From Haemaphysalis longicornis (Eukaryota; Arthropoda; Arachnida; Ixodida; Ixodidae): a stretch of DNA of 64,000 bases. The translations under genes and the position numbers were made by a program. Positions 1 through 10,313 of the stretch are shown in pieces (the first letter of the stretch is position 1; every line of letters begins with the position of its first letter). The DNA lies in NCBI GenBank assembly GCA_013339765.2, contig CM023454.1, forward strand, positions 145,643,949 through 145,707,948, read 5' to 3'. The notes under the pieces were generated by a model that saw only the letters and a program-made list of their open reading frames with translations, searched no databases and had not been told where the DNA came from.

Positions 1-804
1 GCGCTGACGTGTGGCACCCGTTGCGTGGCCGCGACTCGTTGGTAGCCGTCCTCGTCTGGCTTCGGTGCCGGCGTTAGACGCGCGCGGTCACTCCTTGGAT
101 GGCGGCGGCTCCGCACTTCCTAACTTGTATCCTTTGTGGCTACCCCCTGGTAGCCGCTCCCGCTGGAGGTCCTTGATGCCGGCGTTCGACGCGCGCGGTC
201 ATCCCTTGGTGGCGTGCTTCCTCGGGTGGCTGCCCCCTGGTAGCCGCGCCGCTGGAGGTTCCAGGTAGGCTTGGCACGAACGTAGCCTTTCGGGGCCGTC
301 GAGACGAACGTCGATGGAGCGTGGACGTTGGCCGCTGGTGCCCGACCGCCGCCGCTGGGGCCACGAAGACACAGGTTCGTGGTGCGCCTAGGATGCTGCA
401 GCCGATGCGAAGTCGACAAGCTCCCTTTAAATCATGACAGGCATAGTCGTTGGTATGGCAACGTCCCACCTGGCTCGTTCCGTAAAGGCTACGTGGTCCT
501 CCCCCTCCTGGTTTCTTGCATCCCGGTTTCTAGTGTCCTTTGCGCGCCCCGCTTTTATTCCCTTTGGGCTCTCTCGTGGGGCACTCTCATTCGCCCCTGC
601 CTTTCCCATGTCTATATATGGCAATCACGCCTCTGGGCTCCTGCACGGCGTTCTCTAATTGGATGATCAGTGCGTTACCATACTTTACCATGATGCCTCG
701 GGGTTTAGGTGCTGGCGTTCTCTAATTGGTGCGCTACTGGCGCGCACTTCAAAAAACCGTTTCTTTGTTCTTGTTTGTCCCGTTCGGGGGTTTGATGCAT
801 CCCC
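1..804. other. GC-rich non-coding flank with local tandem duplication
   Basis: No coding region is supported here. Positions about 22-262 hold roughly two imperfect copies of a ~115-bp unit, recognisable by the shared pieces gccggcgtt.gacgcgcgcgg and ccccctggtagccgc. A 16-bp direct repeat, ggcgttctctaattgg, occurs near 638 and 712. Short open frames in the first kilobase arise from the high GC content and show no protein family signature. Confidence 0.5.
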
Positions 805-1554
805 TCTGTAGGGGTTCCAGGCGCCAGCGACGCAGGATGTGTCGAACGCGGACGGAGCGGCGGTTCCGGGACTCTATGGCAGCCAGCTTAAGAGCAAGCG
901 GCCTCTGGGTGACGCCGCTCGCGTGAGGACACTTGTCTGGGGCCGCAGCCCCGTCGTCGCGTTGTTTTGGCCGGAGTGCATGGTGCAGCCGTGGGACAAC
1001 ATTGGCGGCTTAGCGGCTTGGGGAGCACTCAGGGAGCTTCGCAGTGTCTACTCTGGGCCCACCGCGTTTTCGCTTCGCAGGTTGTAAAACAATTCAGTCC
1101 ACTACGCCTCCGGAGACGGGGAAGCTTGGAGCTGTCAACCGGGGCTGGATGGCGGTCGATTTATGGAAGAGTGCTCGCTTTGTTGGCCCGTGCGCGCGCG
1201 GAGTGAAGCGTGCGAGGGTGTGCGTGTAGCGGCCCGGGATTGGCGCGGCAGAAGCGACGCCTGAGCCGGCCACCGTGTCCTGTTTTCCCTGCGCGCTGTT
1301 TCTGGCCCACGGTCCAATTAACGGGGCATCGCCTGTCAACGGCGGAGAATCTTGGGGACGCGCCGGGTTTCGTTAAGACGGATGGTTATGGGTTTCAGCT
1401 GGCGTGGAGTGGCGGTCCGGTTTTGGACGAGAATCATGGGAACAGGCGACGCAAACCACGTTCGTAGAAGCTTGTCACTGGCGCTTGCACGTGTTTCCGC
1501 GGGGTTCCGAATGTTTGTTGTAGCTGTTTCATTTGCTTTTGGTATTGTCCTTTT
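805..1554 (-). repeat. Family A interspersed repeat, copy 1, left part
   Basis: This stretch aligns in reverse complement with 57635-58468 and 46133-46718. Shared blocks are the ggcgccagcgacgc motif (near 810), the ggctgtcaaccg..ggcggtcgattt block (near 1130) and gcttgcacgtgtttcc (near 1482). No reading frame is conserved between copies, so I call it a non-coding interspersed repeat of about 830 bp; its class is unknown. It is interrupted at 1555 by a Helentron-like insertion and resumes near 2172. Confidence 0.75.
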
Positions 1555-1678
1555 AAATGCGAATGCATTTATTAGCCGGGGGTTGTCTTGCTCCGTTGGC
1601 CGGCGTGCGCCTGCATTCCTCCAGCGCGAGCGCACGTGAGCGCGCGCCTCGTAGTTCTGCGTTCGTCGTCGTCGTCGT
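1555..1678 (+). repeat. Extra 124-bp copy of the Helentron left end
   Basis: A 124-bp segment begins with the same 16-bp left-end motif and the following tta.(c/t)cggggg block, and is directly joined to a second left end at 1679. It looks like a tandem or partial end duplication, as seen in Helitron tandem arrays. Confidence 0.65.
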
Positions 1679-1741
1679 AAATGCGAATGCATTTCTTAGT
1701 CGGGGGCTCGAGACGCCGTTGCCGCGCAGCTGGACGCGGCT

Positions 1742-2050
1742 ATGGAAAGTGTGCGCGTGCGCTCCAAACCCTCTGACCCCATAGTCTTGGTTGGCGACTT
1801 CAACGTTGACGTGCGCAAGAAGAGTGGCGAGTGGCTGGTCGAGTACATGCAGACCAGGCACTCTATGCATTGTCTCTCTGCCGGCTTCGACACGTGCCCC
1901 ACTACCATTCACGGGAGTTGCATTGATCTGGTCTTTACGCGAAACTGTGACGCGTGTATGCTTCTCAAAGACCCTTTGACCGTGCACTTTAGCGATCACA
2001 AGGCAGTGATTGTGGCCGTCAGGTACAACGATAACACAAACAGGTGCTGA
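1742..2050 (+). pseudogene. Endonuclease-domain C-terminal fragment (EEP family), Helentron-associated
   Basis: The 102-codon frame contains VLVGDFNVDV near its start, GSCIDLVFTRNC in the middle and HFSDHKAVIV near the end. These are the metal-binding and catalytic Asn/Asp and terminal SDH signatures of the exonuclease-endonuclease-phosphatase (AP-endonuclease-like) fold. Such domains occur in non-LTR retrotransposons and as the C-terminal domain of Helentron Rep-helicase proteins. Its position inside Helentron termini, in the right orientation near the 3' end, favours the latter. The N-terminal half of the domain is missing, so it cannot be functional. An aataaa hexamer follows close to 2053. 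Confidence 0.65.
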
Positions 2051-2171
2051 TGAATAAATGATTACGTTCACACTCTCGTCATTAATTACGCCATTACTCG
2101 CAACACACTCATCGGTGCACCCAATGCATTCGCATTTCTGCACGATTCCCTTCGGGGAGGTGCGGGGGAAT

Positions 2172-2310
2172 TTTTTTTTGGTTGGTGAGAGAGGATGACC
2201 GATGTTTCAGAGTTACGGGGGGCGTTGCCCACCGCAGTTTAAACCCGGATGTGGTCACCCGACCAATCGGATCGCCAGGGATGCTGATTTGCCTGTGGCG
2301 TCTCCGACCC
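2172..2310 (-). repeat. Family A interspersed repeat, copy 1, right part
   Basis: Continuation of the copy interrupted by the Helentron insertion. It carries the family signature ggttggtgaga, the acggggggcgttgccca block and tttaaacccggatgtggt, shared with 8530-8620 and, inverted, with 57650-57735. Similarity fades beyond about 2310. Confidence 0.75.
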
Positions 2311-3489
2311 CCCGTTGCGTCTACGCGGGCCGCTCTGTGCTCCGAACCGTCGGTCTGGTTCAAACGCCCGCCTGTCTTTTCCCCTTTCGAGTTTGTATGC
2401 ACTACTTTATTCTCACCAGTAATTCTTTTGAGGGAAACGGGTGCCTTCGAGTTTGAACTTGGTGTCTTCTGTGTTGATTTTTTCCTTTTCACTTTGGCGG
2501 GAACATTGCTGATTGGAGCTAAGAAGCGTCTCACGGATTGCGTCCGCACGCTCCAGGATGCACTTTCTCCCCCAATACGTCCCCCACCAGACCACTTGAA
2601 GCAAATATAACGCGGCTCCTCCGGCTATTGGGGGCGGCGGGCGACCTGCACCAGGACTCACTTCAGAAACTCTGCCGCCCGTCGTCGTGCCCTCCCGCCG
2701 GGAGACCGAGATCCAGTCAGCCATGTCCCGCTAAGTACACTTGATTATTGACTGTCTTTCTCATTTATGTAACAAGTGTATTCGTTCTGATTCTTATGTG
2801 CTAAATGTCATCAATGTTACCAGTAAATTAAATTAGTTAACTTTAAAACTTCTTCAACGCCTTGACTGCTTCACTCCGATCGGCATGCTACCGTAGCGGC
2901 AGATATTGGACCAAATTACGCCGTTACAATATGCTGTTCACAACAATATAAACAGTAGAATAAGAAGCAACCGTAGGGCCCACAAATACCACAACTAGTT
3001 AACGCCGATTATACACAGTAAATGTACTGTGCAATAGTGAAAGCAAAGTTCACGCGAAACACTAGTACGTGAATACACCGCGTATACACTGTACCGCCAC
3101 AGTGACACCATAAGTACAAGTTTCGCGTACAGTACGACAGAGAGAAATAATGAATACAATGTTCAGCACACGAAGTTCAGCACATGACGTCAAGATACAA
3201 CTCGGTCATAAATTCTACTCCTACAACACATGCATACTTGAATTCGCATTCTTCGATCGATCGGACGATTGCCGTGTCGATCGGACGCTTGCGCGACTGC
3301 GCCTACGGAATTCTTCTCTTCGGAGAAGTACGTTTACCAATGTCGCGCGAAGCGGCAAACCCTTTTATGTCCTCCGTGATACCGGGCGCACGAAAATGCT
3401 TCAGTGTCTGGGCCTTCATCTGGCGAACGTCCGAGTGGCTAGTATCGGCTTGGCGCTCCTTCCCACCTGCCCGTCGGAGAAATGGCAGT
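2311..3489. other. Unassigned interval
   Basis: No protein family is recognisable. From about 2736 to 3140 the DNA is AT-rich and lacks open frames. A (g)taaa-rich stretch near 2820 could be the decayed 3' end of a repeat, but no partner copy is seen in this window. Confidence 0.5.
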
Positions 3490-4740
3490 AGAGATGTTTT
3501 CTCTTACCTTTGAGCACAAACCTGCACTCTTTGTTTCGGCAGCTCTGCTGCTTGCACCCCTTTGGAAGGCTGGTTTTCAATGGCTTGCTCTTTAGATGCC
3601 CTTCGGCATCTCTTTCCCTTCGAGGCGGCACCGTCGCAGGAGCCGCAGATTTTGAGTACCGGAAACGTTCTGGCTTCGCTTTTGAACTTGTTCGTGTTAT
3701 TGTTCGTGAACTTGTTCGTGTTCGTGCTTTGCTCGTGTTACGACGAGCACTGCTTCGCCTCTATCCGAGGCATCCAATCGGGGTTCCCCGATAACCGGCT
3801 ATTCTTTCGAAACAGTGGGGGGTTTCTCTTCCACAGCTGAAGTCACAGCATCTTTGCCGACGCTTATGTACGGCGAGCTCTCTCCGCGGAGTGCGGCCCC
3901 GCTTCACACAGGGACATCGACCTTGACCGCAGTGTTGGTCTCTTTGCTCCTCGAGCTGTACGCTACACACACGCAATAGTCTGCCCAGCGAGTTCGCAGT
4001 CTGGAACTGGGTCTTCCGGCACAATGGGCGTGCTTGTACTCGTGTCTTTCGCAAAGACCGCGGTTTCCTCAAACATTCGCCCCACAATACCGGGTGCACT
4101 TTCGTCGAGGGCGTTCGGCCCCGACGTCATGACGGTATCCACAACCGGGATGTTACCGCCATCCTCAAGCTCCGCATCACCTGTAGGATCATCGTCCTTC
4201 GAGGTCAGAAGCGGTGCGCTTTCCACATATCTGGAGGGGTTTCCTCCTTGCGGGTCGCGGGTAAATCCGCCTCTTCGCTTCCATGGATGTACTGGCCTTC
4301 CTTTATCTCCTCAGTTTTAGAGCTGAGGCTGCTGTTCTTTTCTCTCGCATTTTCCTCATCTGGTGAGGATTCCGCCTTCAACCATTTTATCTCGAGTCGC
4401 TTTTCAGAATCTTGAGTTCAGCTTTGCGGGCTATCTCTTCTCGCTCCACTTTCATCCGCTCCCTTTCGGCTTCCGCCTGGCGGGCGTTCTCTTCTCGCTC
4501 CGCTATCTCTCGCTCCAACTGAAGTTGTCTCTGAAATTCTTCATCTCTTTCTCTTTCAGCCCTCTCAGCCTCTTCTCGTGCTGCCTGTCTTGCTTTCTCA
4601 GCCTCTTCTCGTGCTGCCTGACTTTACCTCTCAGGTTTCCCGTTTTCTTGTTTTTTTTCTGCACGACCCACTGTCGTATTTCGGCCCCTGACAGGCCCAC
4701 CTTGCAGCCTGTGGGGAGCGCCTTGGCCCGACACCTTCTG
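3490..4740 (-). pseudogene. Decayed gag-like coding remnant with E/R-rich coiled coil
   Basis: Read on the minus strand from about 4700 down, the frames give a glutamate/arginine-rich low-complexity helix built on a 33-bp repeat (4565-4587 and 4598-4620 are the same 23 bases). An acidic stretch with PTGDAELEDGGNIPVVDT follows at 4226-3963, then basic and cysteine-containing pieces down to about 3500. Several frameshifts break it. The E/R-rich coiled coil resembles the gag at 26320-26694, so a gypsy-type gag remnant is the best guess. No capsid or zinc-knuckle motif is intact. An unrelated low-complexity host protein cannot be excluded. Confidence 0.4.
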
Positions 4741-5040
4741 GCCTAGGGGGTGTCGCCCGGAGCCCCTCGCCATGGGCTCCCTTCCCTCGCCCTCCTCGCC
4801 TACCGTGCGGCCCGGTCGCCGGAGAGATGGCGCGAGTGGACGGGTAGGAACGGGCGGTGGTGCTGAAGAACCGCGCGCGGAGACTGGGACTCGGGAGGCA
4901 GAGTGTTTTGGTGTGTGCGTGTGTATGCCCGGACGGGCGACAGCGTGGAGGATGTAAGTAAAGAGTTCTTTCACGCAACCGCAGTGTGCCTCATTCCTTG
5001 GCATGCCGTAGAGAGAAGGCCCACAAGCCGAATGCTAAAA
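4741..5040 (-). other. GC-rich segment upstream of the gag-like remnant, possibly LTR/5' leader
   Basis: This lies immediately upstream (minus sense) of the gag-like remnant and is very GC-rich, with (gt)-rich sequence near 4910. Its position would fit a 5' LTR or untranslated leader, but no second LTR copy or TG...CA boundary is identifiable. Confidence 0.25.
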
Positions 5041-5085
5041 TTTTGTCTAGATCCATGATTGCGAATTTACCGCAATCTAGACACT
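5041..5085. repeat. Hairpin
   Basis: The arms gtctaga and attgcg (left) pair with cgcaat and ctagac (right) around an aatttac loop. It sits between the gag-like remnant and AT-rich repeats. No known function. Confidence 0.45.
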
Positions 5086-5099
5086 AGCCTACAGCACAT

Positions 5100-5640
5100 G
5101 GCAGCAGCCGCCACACTTTCTAAAAATATTCCGGATCATACGCGTGAAATAAACAGGTATACTACAAGAAGAATCATCACTGTACATGTGTGATGAAACG
5201 AAACGTGTAATGCTTGAACAAAATGATTTCAGAAAATGCGAAAACTGTAGGCACATTTGCCTTAAAAAAAGAAAGAACCATACGCGTGATACATACAAGT
5301 GAAGCATACAAGAAAGTCTACAAGAAAAAAGGAGCAACAAACACTGTAGAGGTGTAGTGCATTGGTGCGTATAATGCTAGAAACAAATAATCGATTTCGC
5401 AATGCGAAAGACAGGCGTACTTGCCTTGCAAACACAAAAACAGCATCATAAAGAAAGGAAATGCCTAATTTATCGCTTTGGCAAACACCACAAATACATA
5501 GTCATTTTCCGAAACAGTGAAAAAAACAAACAAGACACCAACAAACGTATCGCGGGAAAACACAGAGCAGTATACAAAAATACAAGTCAATAAAAAAACA
5601 GGATACAAAAATACATTTTTAGGAAAATTGCAAGTAACAG
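5100..5640 (-). repeat. AT-rich diverged repeats, probable LINE 3' UTR
   Basis: Two or three strongly diverged units can be aligned by eye: acgcgtga(a/t)a at 5140 and 5282, tctacaag/actacaag, then aatgcgaaa.ac followed by cttgcctt. The region lies just beyond the C-terminus of the minus-strand LINE at 5650-7830 and plausibly forms its repetitive 3' UTR. Confidence 0.35.
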
Positions 5641-6435
5641 AGCAAGTGATCATGACGCCAGGAGAAAATGACTTCGTAGTTGTTTAAAGGTGACTTTTTC
5701 TAAGTCAATTTCTTTATCCCAAAGTTCATTTAGTGGAAGTTTATTTCCCAGCGATTGAAGACCGTATGTGGTTCTAAAGGTTCGAACATTCCACACTTCA
5801 TTTTTTTGGGTATTATACTTAGGCTGGTTAAGTTTTAAATCTGCAAATGCTTTAGAAACGGGTTACAGTTTTTGATATCTTGCTTATATTTCTTTCACAA
5901 AATAAAATCGTACATTTTTATTACTGGCATTAAGTTGTATTTTTAAATAAGGAGCGCGTATGATAGGTACTTGGCACGTCCTCTACCGCCCGTAAAAACC
6001 TCTTTTGAAGCTTATGAAGTTTGTATAGTTTTTCTTGAGAAGTTAGAGCCCAAACTCGATGGCAGTAAGTGATTGTTGATAAAAATAAGGTATTGTAAAT
6101 TAACAACAAAATATTCCGAGTAAGCAAGTGATTGTTTCGGTACACAAGGCCGACTACCTGCGAGACCTTCGCAGCTAAAAAGTGTATGTGATGATCCCAT
6201 GCATGATAGTGTTTTTTGAAATATTACTCCTAATATTTTAAGAGAAGTGACTATCTCGACCGGGATGGAATTTAAAATAATCGTTTGATTTACAATTTCG
6301 TTTTATTTTTAGCATGAAATACCATAGCCTTAGTCTTGCATGAATTATTTTGAGACCATTTTCTCTTGTCCATTTTTCTAATCTAACCAGCAGTAGATTT
6401 GCATGTGTTATCAGTTCGTTCACTGATTTTCCTGT

Positions 6436-6621
6436 TTACAATATACTTGTATCATCTGCATATATTATAAATATAACGTTAGAGGAAATGTTCACGATAT
6501 CATTAATGTAAATATTGAAGAGGAAAGGCCCCAAAATGCTTCCTTGTGGAACTCCTGTAACGATTGACAAAGAATCTGAATTGTGACAACCCACACTAAC
6601 AATCTGATTACAGTGCTGCAC
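6436..6621 (-). pseudogene. Reverse transcriptase catalytic box (YADD) of CR1/L2-like LINE
   Basis: Contains GVPQGSILGPFLFNIYIND followed by YADDTS at 6462-6451, the RT active site with both aspartates intact. It is separated from the upstream palm by a frameshift. Confidence 0.85.
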
Positions 6622-7009
6622 ATAAGACTAGAAGTGACCCCGCCGTTTCACGAATACCATACCGTTCCATTTTTTGAATAAGTAATTTGTGGTTAATCTG
6701 GTCAAAAGCCTTCGTAAAATCTACAAACAAGCCCAACACAACGTTTCCCTGTTCGAATTGCTGATAAATGTACTCTTTATGTGACATGAGAGCATATTCT
6801 GTACTAGGGCCGTTGCGGAAACCATACTGCGAATCATGAAGCAACTCAAACTTCGGTTCAAAATTATTCAACCGTTTCAAAATTAGCTTTTCTAATGCCT
6901 TCGATAAGACTGGCAGAATTGACACTGGCCGGTAATTTAAACATGTTATTCCTATCGCCTTTCTTGAAGAGTACGGTAACGCGTGCAACTTGCATTTTGG
7001 AGGAGGCAC
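6608..7009 (-). pseudogene. Reverse transcriptase fingers/palm of CR1/L2-like LINE
   Basis: The frame carries the RT signatures NYRPVSILPVLSKALEK, LHDSQYGFRNGPST and LGLFVDFTKAFDQINHKLL, i.e. conserved RT blocks 1-3 including the first catalytic Asp in the FVDF box. The block ends at a frame change; the YADD box continues in the next frame at 6621-6436. It belongs to the LINE spanning 5650-7830 and is not a host gene. Confidence 0.85.
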
Positions 7010-7830
7010 AAATTAAACATGTGTTATATATGGAAGAAGGAACATAAGAACATGTTTTATAGGTTGAACTTGCATCCCGTCAATATCAATTGCGGTACTA
7101 TTTTTCAAATTCAAAACTAGTAATTTCACTTCATTCTCACTTGTCGGATCTATAAAAATGGTACTCTCGATAAATGGGACATTTTCAAGATTATTACCAC
7201 CATCATGGGTTTCTACGACATTTACAAAGAATTTATTAAAAGTGTCGGCCAAGGGCTTTCCCGATATAACCTCGCCGTTGAGATTTATGCTGTGTACTGA
7301 ACCCGAGGAGACATTGCGATTTACATTATATCTGAACATCCAGAAACTCAGCTAAACATATTGTTATAATAACCTTGCTTAGCCTTTTTCAGGTCTTTAT
7401 TTAGGCGATTCCTTTTAACCTTAAATTCTTAAACAGTTTAGTATCTCTCGTTTAAGATATCGGCTAAATAACATATTTTTTCTTGTATTTTTCCCAAGTT
7501 CAGCGTTAATCCAGAGTTTACGAACCTTTCTGTTCTGCTTTGCTTTAACCAAAGGAAACGAAGCAGCATAAATTGGCTTTAGAATGTTCAGACATTCTCC
7601 GTACGCCTTATTTGGCCCTTTTATTTTAAGCACATTCCCCCAAAGAGCCCTTAAAATATTCTCTGAAAACGTTTTCAGAGTTTGTTCGTTTATACGCTGG
7701 GTGGAAAACCTGTTCGGTTTTTTTTATCACATAAATGTTTCCGACAACAAATGTATATTGGCAAATGATCATTCAAATCCACAGTAATAACACCAGCCTT
7801 GAGGTTTCCTGTCGGTATTACAAAGTGGAG

Positions 7831-8497
7831 CAGTTTACTACAAAGAAAAAAAACGAACAGTTCGATGCATATGAGAGACAGAGTCCCACAATATTCACCG
7901 ACCGGGCATGACGATGCACCGCTGTCGGAGGCGATTCGGCTACCTGGAAGCGTAACTTCATTGTAGGCCAGGCCGTCCGAGACGATCACGGTGATTCGAG
8001 GCCCGGGAGTACGTTGGAGTCCTCCAGGGCGCGGGTCGCCGATGGTGTGATGCACAAACTGGCAGGTGTGTTGTCACATCACGACTTCCAAACGTAGCTG
8101 GATTGCTTAGGCGCGGCTTCTCTTTTATAACGCGCCGGCGCGGAGAGAGAGGGCACAACACACAGCGCGCCCGCCGCCGTCAGCGAATAACTTCCCTCTT
8201 TCTCCCTTATAGAATCCTCGGCGCCCTTTAGCACTGGCAAGGCCACGCGTGCCCCCTCGAAAGAACTCGAAGTTTCGGTGTGCGCTGAGCGGCAGAGCTT
8301 TTATTTTGGTATTTTCTTGCCGCCCAGCCGGCGAGTGTTCGTGTTACCGCCGCTTCGTTGGAGAGTTCCAGCATTTTCTCGGGCCGAATAGAACAGAACT
8401 GAATGAATCAGACGCCTTTATTACGAATTAGGCGCTCTACAATAAAAGGAAAAAAATATACGGTACTTTTAGGCGTCGTACGCTCGAGTTTGCGACA
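7831..8497 (-). other. Promoter-like GC-rich segment, possible solo LTR
   Basis: On the minus strand a TATA-like ttataaaa (8131-8138) follows a GC-rich stretch and precedes sequence with LTR-like composition. No second copy or target duplication is visible, so an LTR origin is only a suggestion. No protein-coding signal. Confidence 0.25.
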
Positions 8498-8640
8498 GAG
8501 CTGTTTCGTTTGCTTTTGATATTTTCCTTTTTGGTTGGTGAGATAGGGTGACCAATGTTTCACAGTTACGGGGGGCGTTGCCAACTGCAGTTTAAACCCG
8601 GATGTGGTAACCCGACCAACCAGATCGCCAGGGGATGTGG
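8498..8640 (-). repeat. Family A interspersed repeat, copy 2 (uninterrupted at the Helentron site)
   Basis: From agctgtttcgtttgctttt through ggttggtgagatagggtgacc and the cggggggcgttgcc block it matches both sides of the Helentron insertion at 1555-2174, but with only five Ts at the junction. It therefore acts as the empty-site paralogue. It ends near 8640 where family B begins. Confidence 0.8.
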
Positions 8641-8818
8641 ATTGGCCTGTGTGTCGGGGTGGGGACTAAGTAACCCATTAAAACCACGACACACGAGGTC
8701 TCGGGGTCGAATCCTCAGGGTTTATTGTGATATGCACGGCCAGCGTATTTCCGGGCTAGCCAGGTCAGGCTAAGCAAGATCTCACCACTTGGGTAGTCTT
8801 AGGTCAGGGTTCGTGAAC
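8640..8818 (+). repeat. Family B repeat (tRNA-like B box), truncated copy
   Basis: This matches the reverse complement of 55130-55315: ggactaagtaacccatt.aaa, the gacac(a/g)aggt.tcggggtc block and gggctagccaggtcaggct. The piece ggggtcgaatcctc resembles a pol III B box (GGTTCGANTCC). A SINE origin is plausible; no A box is clearly recognisable. Confidence 0.65.
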
Positions 8819-8819
8819 T

Positions 8820-9640
8820 TAAACGAAGAAGAGGAAGTTGAACACAAGGGCGTCCGCTGGTCAAACGACTATGCTTCCCTTTTAAGGCCATTGCGTTCAT
8901 TCGTTTCTTACCAGCTTCGCGAGATCCGGTTAGTGTGGGTCCCTGGTCACGCAGGGATAATCTTCAATGAACTGGCAGACCAATTAGCCAATTTGGCTCT
9001 TGGGGTCCTGGTCGTGAATTGCCCAATTGACAGTTTTCTTTTGGGGGCGAGGTTCAGGCGCCTTCAAGTTTTACAAATTAATCGGCAGGATGCCCTTCGT
9101 TCATGCTCCGACTATATTCACCTCTCTCACTTATGGAAGCCTAAATTCTGCGAATCTCGTAAATGTGAGGTGGCAATCACAAAATGTCGCTGGAAAATCC
9201 CCCCTTAAATTTTTATCTACACAAAGATGGTCAGGATTTATTTCCTGAATGCCCTTTCTGCATGGCCCCTGAAACTATAGAACACTTTCTTTTAAATTGC
9301 CGCAGCTTTTCCTCGATGCAATGCACGCACATTGAATACACGTTTAATCGGCTGAATCTGCGTCTATCTTTAACTGTTATTCTTTCCCTGGGTGGTCCGT
9401 CATAGGCTGTTGCCACAGAGATGTTGGGATCGCCTTTCATTCTTTTGTTGCGGCGATAGGCGGGATGCCCTGCTAGACAGCTATGTCTTCATTCAAAATT
9501 TTTTTCTGCCAATTCTGTTCTATCCAAAGCTTTGCTTTTCTTCTCTCAATATTTTTCTCGTACTTCACTTTTTTCTCTCGCTAAAATAAACCGGGTCACA
9601 GCCTAATCATTAAAGGCAGCTTCTTGGCCAATCCCCGCGT
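8820..9640 (+). mobile_element. 3' end of RNase H-bearing LINE (I/R1-like)
   Basis: The plus-strand frame at 8840-9208 contains IRLVWVPGHAGIIFNELADQ, the C-terminal RNase H block (His...Asn-Glu-x-Ala-Asp). After a frame change, 9184-9405 gives CPFCMAPETIEHFLLNC, a Cys-Cys-His-Cys motif typical of the C-terminus of tick RNase H LINEs. The sequence then drifts into a T-rich 3' UTR and ends near 9640-9690, followed by tandem ccaa units (aaccaaccaacc), a short tandem tail as found in I-like elements. RT and endonuclease are absent, so this is a 5'-truncated copy. Confidence 0.8.
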
Positions 9641-9690
9641 GGGTACGCGCCATGACGTAAGGATCCAACGAACCAACCAACCAACGACTA

Positions 9691-9869
9691 AAGTTTAATA
9701 TCAAGAAGGGTGAACGTAAACACACAGCAAAAAGCAATAAAATGCACCGCGTAAGAGCGAAACAAGTCGACAAATACCAGCGCTCGTCCCGTCTACTGTG
9801 TTTCTCTGTCCTCGTCCTTTGCGCTCGTTTTAATTTTCGTGAAGCCAAGGTGAGGGTAGATAAACATTG
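9691..9869. other. Short unassigned interval
   Basis: It lies between the LINE tail and the first LTR copy. No motif was recognised. Confidence 0.5.
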
Positions 9870-10185
9870 TGTTGCGACCGTCAAGGCCTACCCGAACCGC
9901 ACTCCGTCGCCTCCGACATACGTGTGGTAGCGTGGTGTGAATCGAACGGCCAGCCGCCGTTGCAGCCGTGAAGAAGTCCAGAAGCCGTACGCTAACGTAA
10001 CTCTTTACTTTATAGCGAGAGGCGAGCCAAAACCAAAGAACAATGCCCCGACGAGCGAGGTTACAATATAGGACTCGAGCAGAGTGACAGCGTTGATTCA
10101 CTGCTCAAACAGGGATGGGTTACAGCGCTTGGGCTGGGTCTATTTATACTCAAAAGCGGCAACGGTCAAAACAGCGTACCCTCTA
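9870..10185 (-). repeat. LTR copy 1 of Gmr1-like element (partial)
   Basis: The sequence starting tgttgcgaccg at 9870 aligns with 10314-10641 almost throughout: gtcgcctccg.catacgt, gccgtgaagaagtc, agaacaatgccccgacgag. On the minus strand it carries a TATA box, tataaata, near 10148, and its end reads ...cggtcgcaaca, i.e. a CA terminus. It lacks most of U3; similarity to copy 2 stops at a gtgcac hexamer where a protease-domain fragment is joined. Confidence 0.75.
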
Positions 10186-10313
10186 GTTCGTGCACAGTCC
10201 CGTCAGCTGGTCCGGTTCAACGTACGAAGGGTCGATCATGTCTACCGTCCCGCGGGGCCGCGATAAAACTGGGCATGTTTTACCGTTGACGACAAGCTCA
10301 CGTATGTACGGCT
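10186..10313 (-). pseudogene. Aspartic protease-domain fragment of LTR element
   Basis: The minus frame reads YIRELVVNGKTCPVL then TVDMIDPSYVEPDQLTG. It is homologous by eye to the segment at 25440-25330 in the gag-pro half of the same element family. It is sandwiched between two LTR copies, so this is a deleted element (LTR - pro fragment - LTR) rather than a gene. Confidence 0.6.

Larger units (their letters stand above)
1555..2174 (+). mobile_element. Non-autonomous Helentron (Helitron2-like) element
   Basis: The left end aaatgcgaatgcattt occurs at 1555-1570 and again at 1679-1694. Its inverted complement aatgcattcgcattt lies internally at 2123-2137, followed by a short hairpin (ATTCCC at 2145 pairing with GGGAAT at 2166) and a T tract. 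An inverted motif at the 5' end plus an internal 3' copy just before a terminal hairpin is the asymmetric-TIR layout described for Helentrons. The insertion splits a family A repeat inside a T run; the uninterrupted version of the same site is visible at 8498-8560. The interior retains only an endonuclease fragment, so Rep and helicase domains are absent. The class is inferred; the insertion boundaries are directly seen. Confidence 0.7.
5650..7830 (-). mobile_element. CR1/L2-like non-LTR retrotransposon, 5'-truncated
   Basis: On the minus strand the order is: end of the endonuclease (7830-7690, VDLNDHLPIY), linker and pre-RT region (7633-7013), RT fingers and palm (7009-6608, with NYRPVSILPV, QYGFRNGPSTE and FVDFTKAFD), the catalytic box (6621-6436, GVPQGSILGP and YADD at 6462-6451), thumb (6145-5930), and a C-terminal TYGLQSLGNKLP-type tail near 5780. 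This EN-RT architecture without RNase H is that of CR1/L2/Jockey-type LINEs. Frame changes near 7010, 6620, 6430 and 6230 make it non-functional. The 5' part (ORF1 and most of EN) is missing, as expected for a truncated insertion. Confidence 0.85.

Noticed and set aside
1742..2050. Assigning the endonuclease fragment to a LINE
   Set aside because: The GDFN/SDH motifs would also fit a LINE, but Helentron-type ends enclose it and no RT follows; the LINE option is kept only as an alternative.
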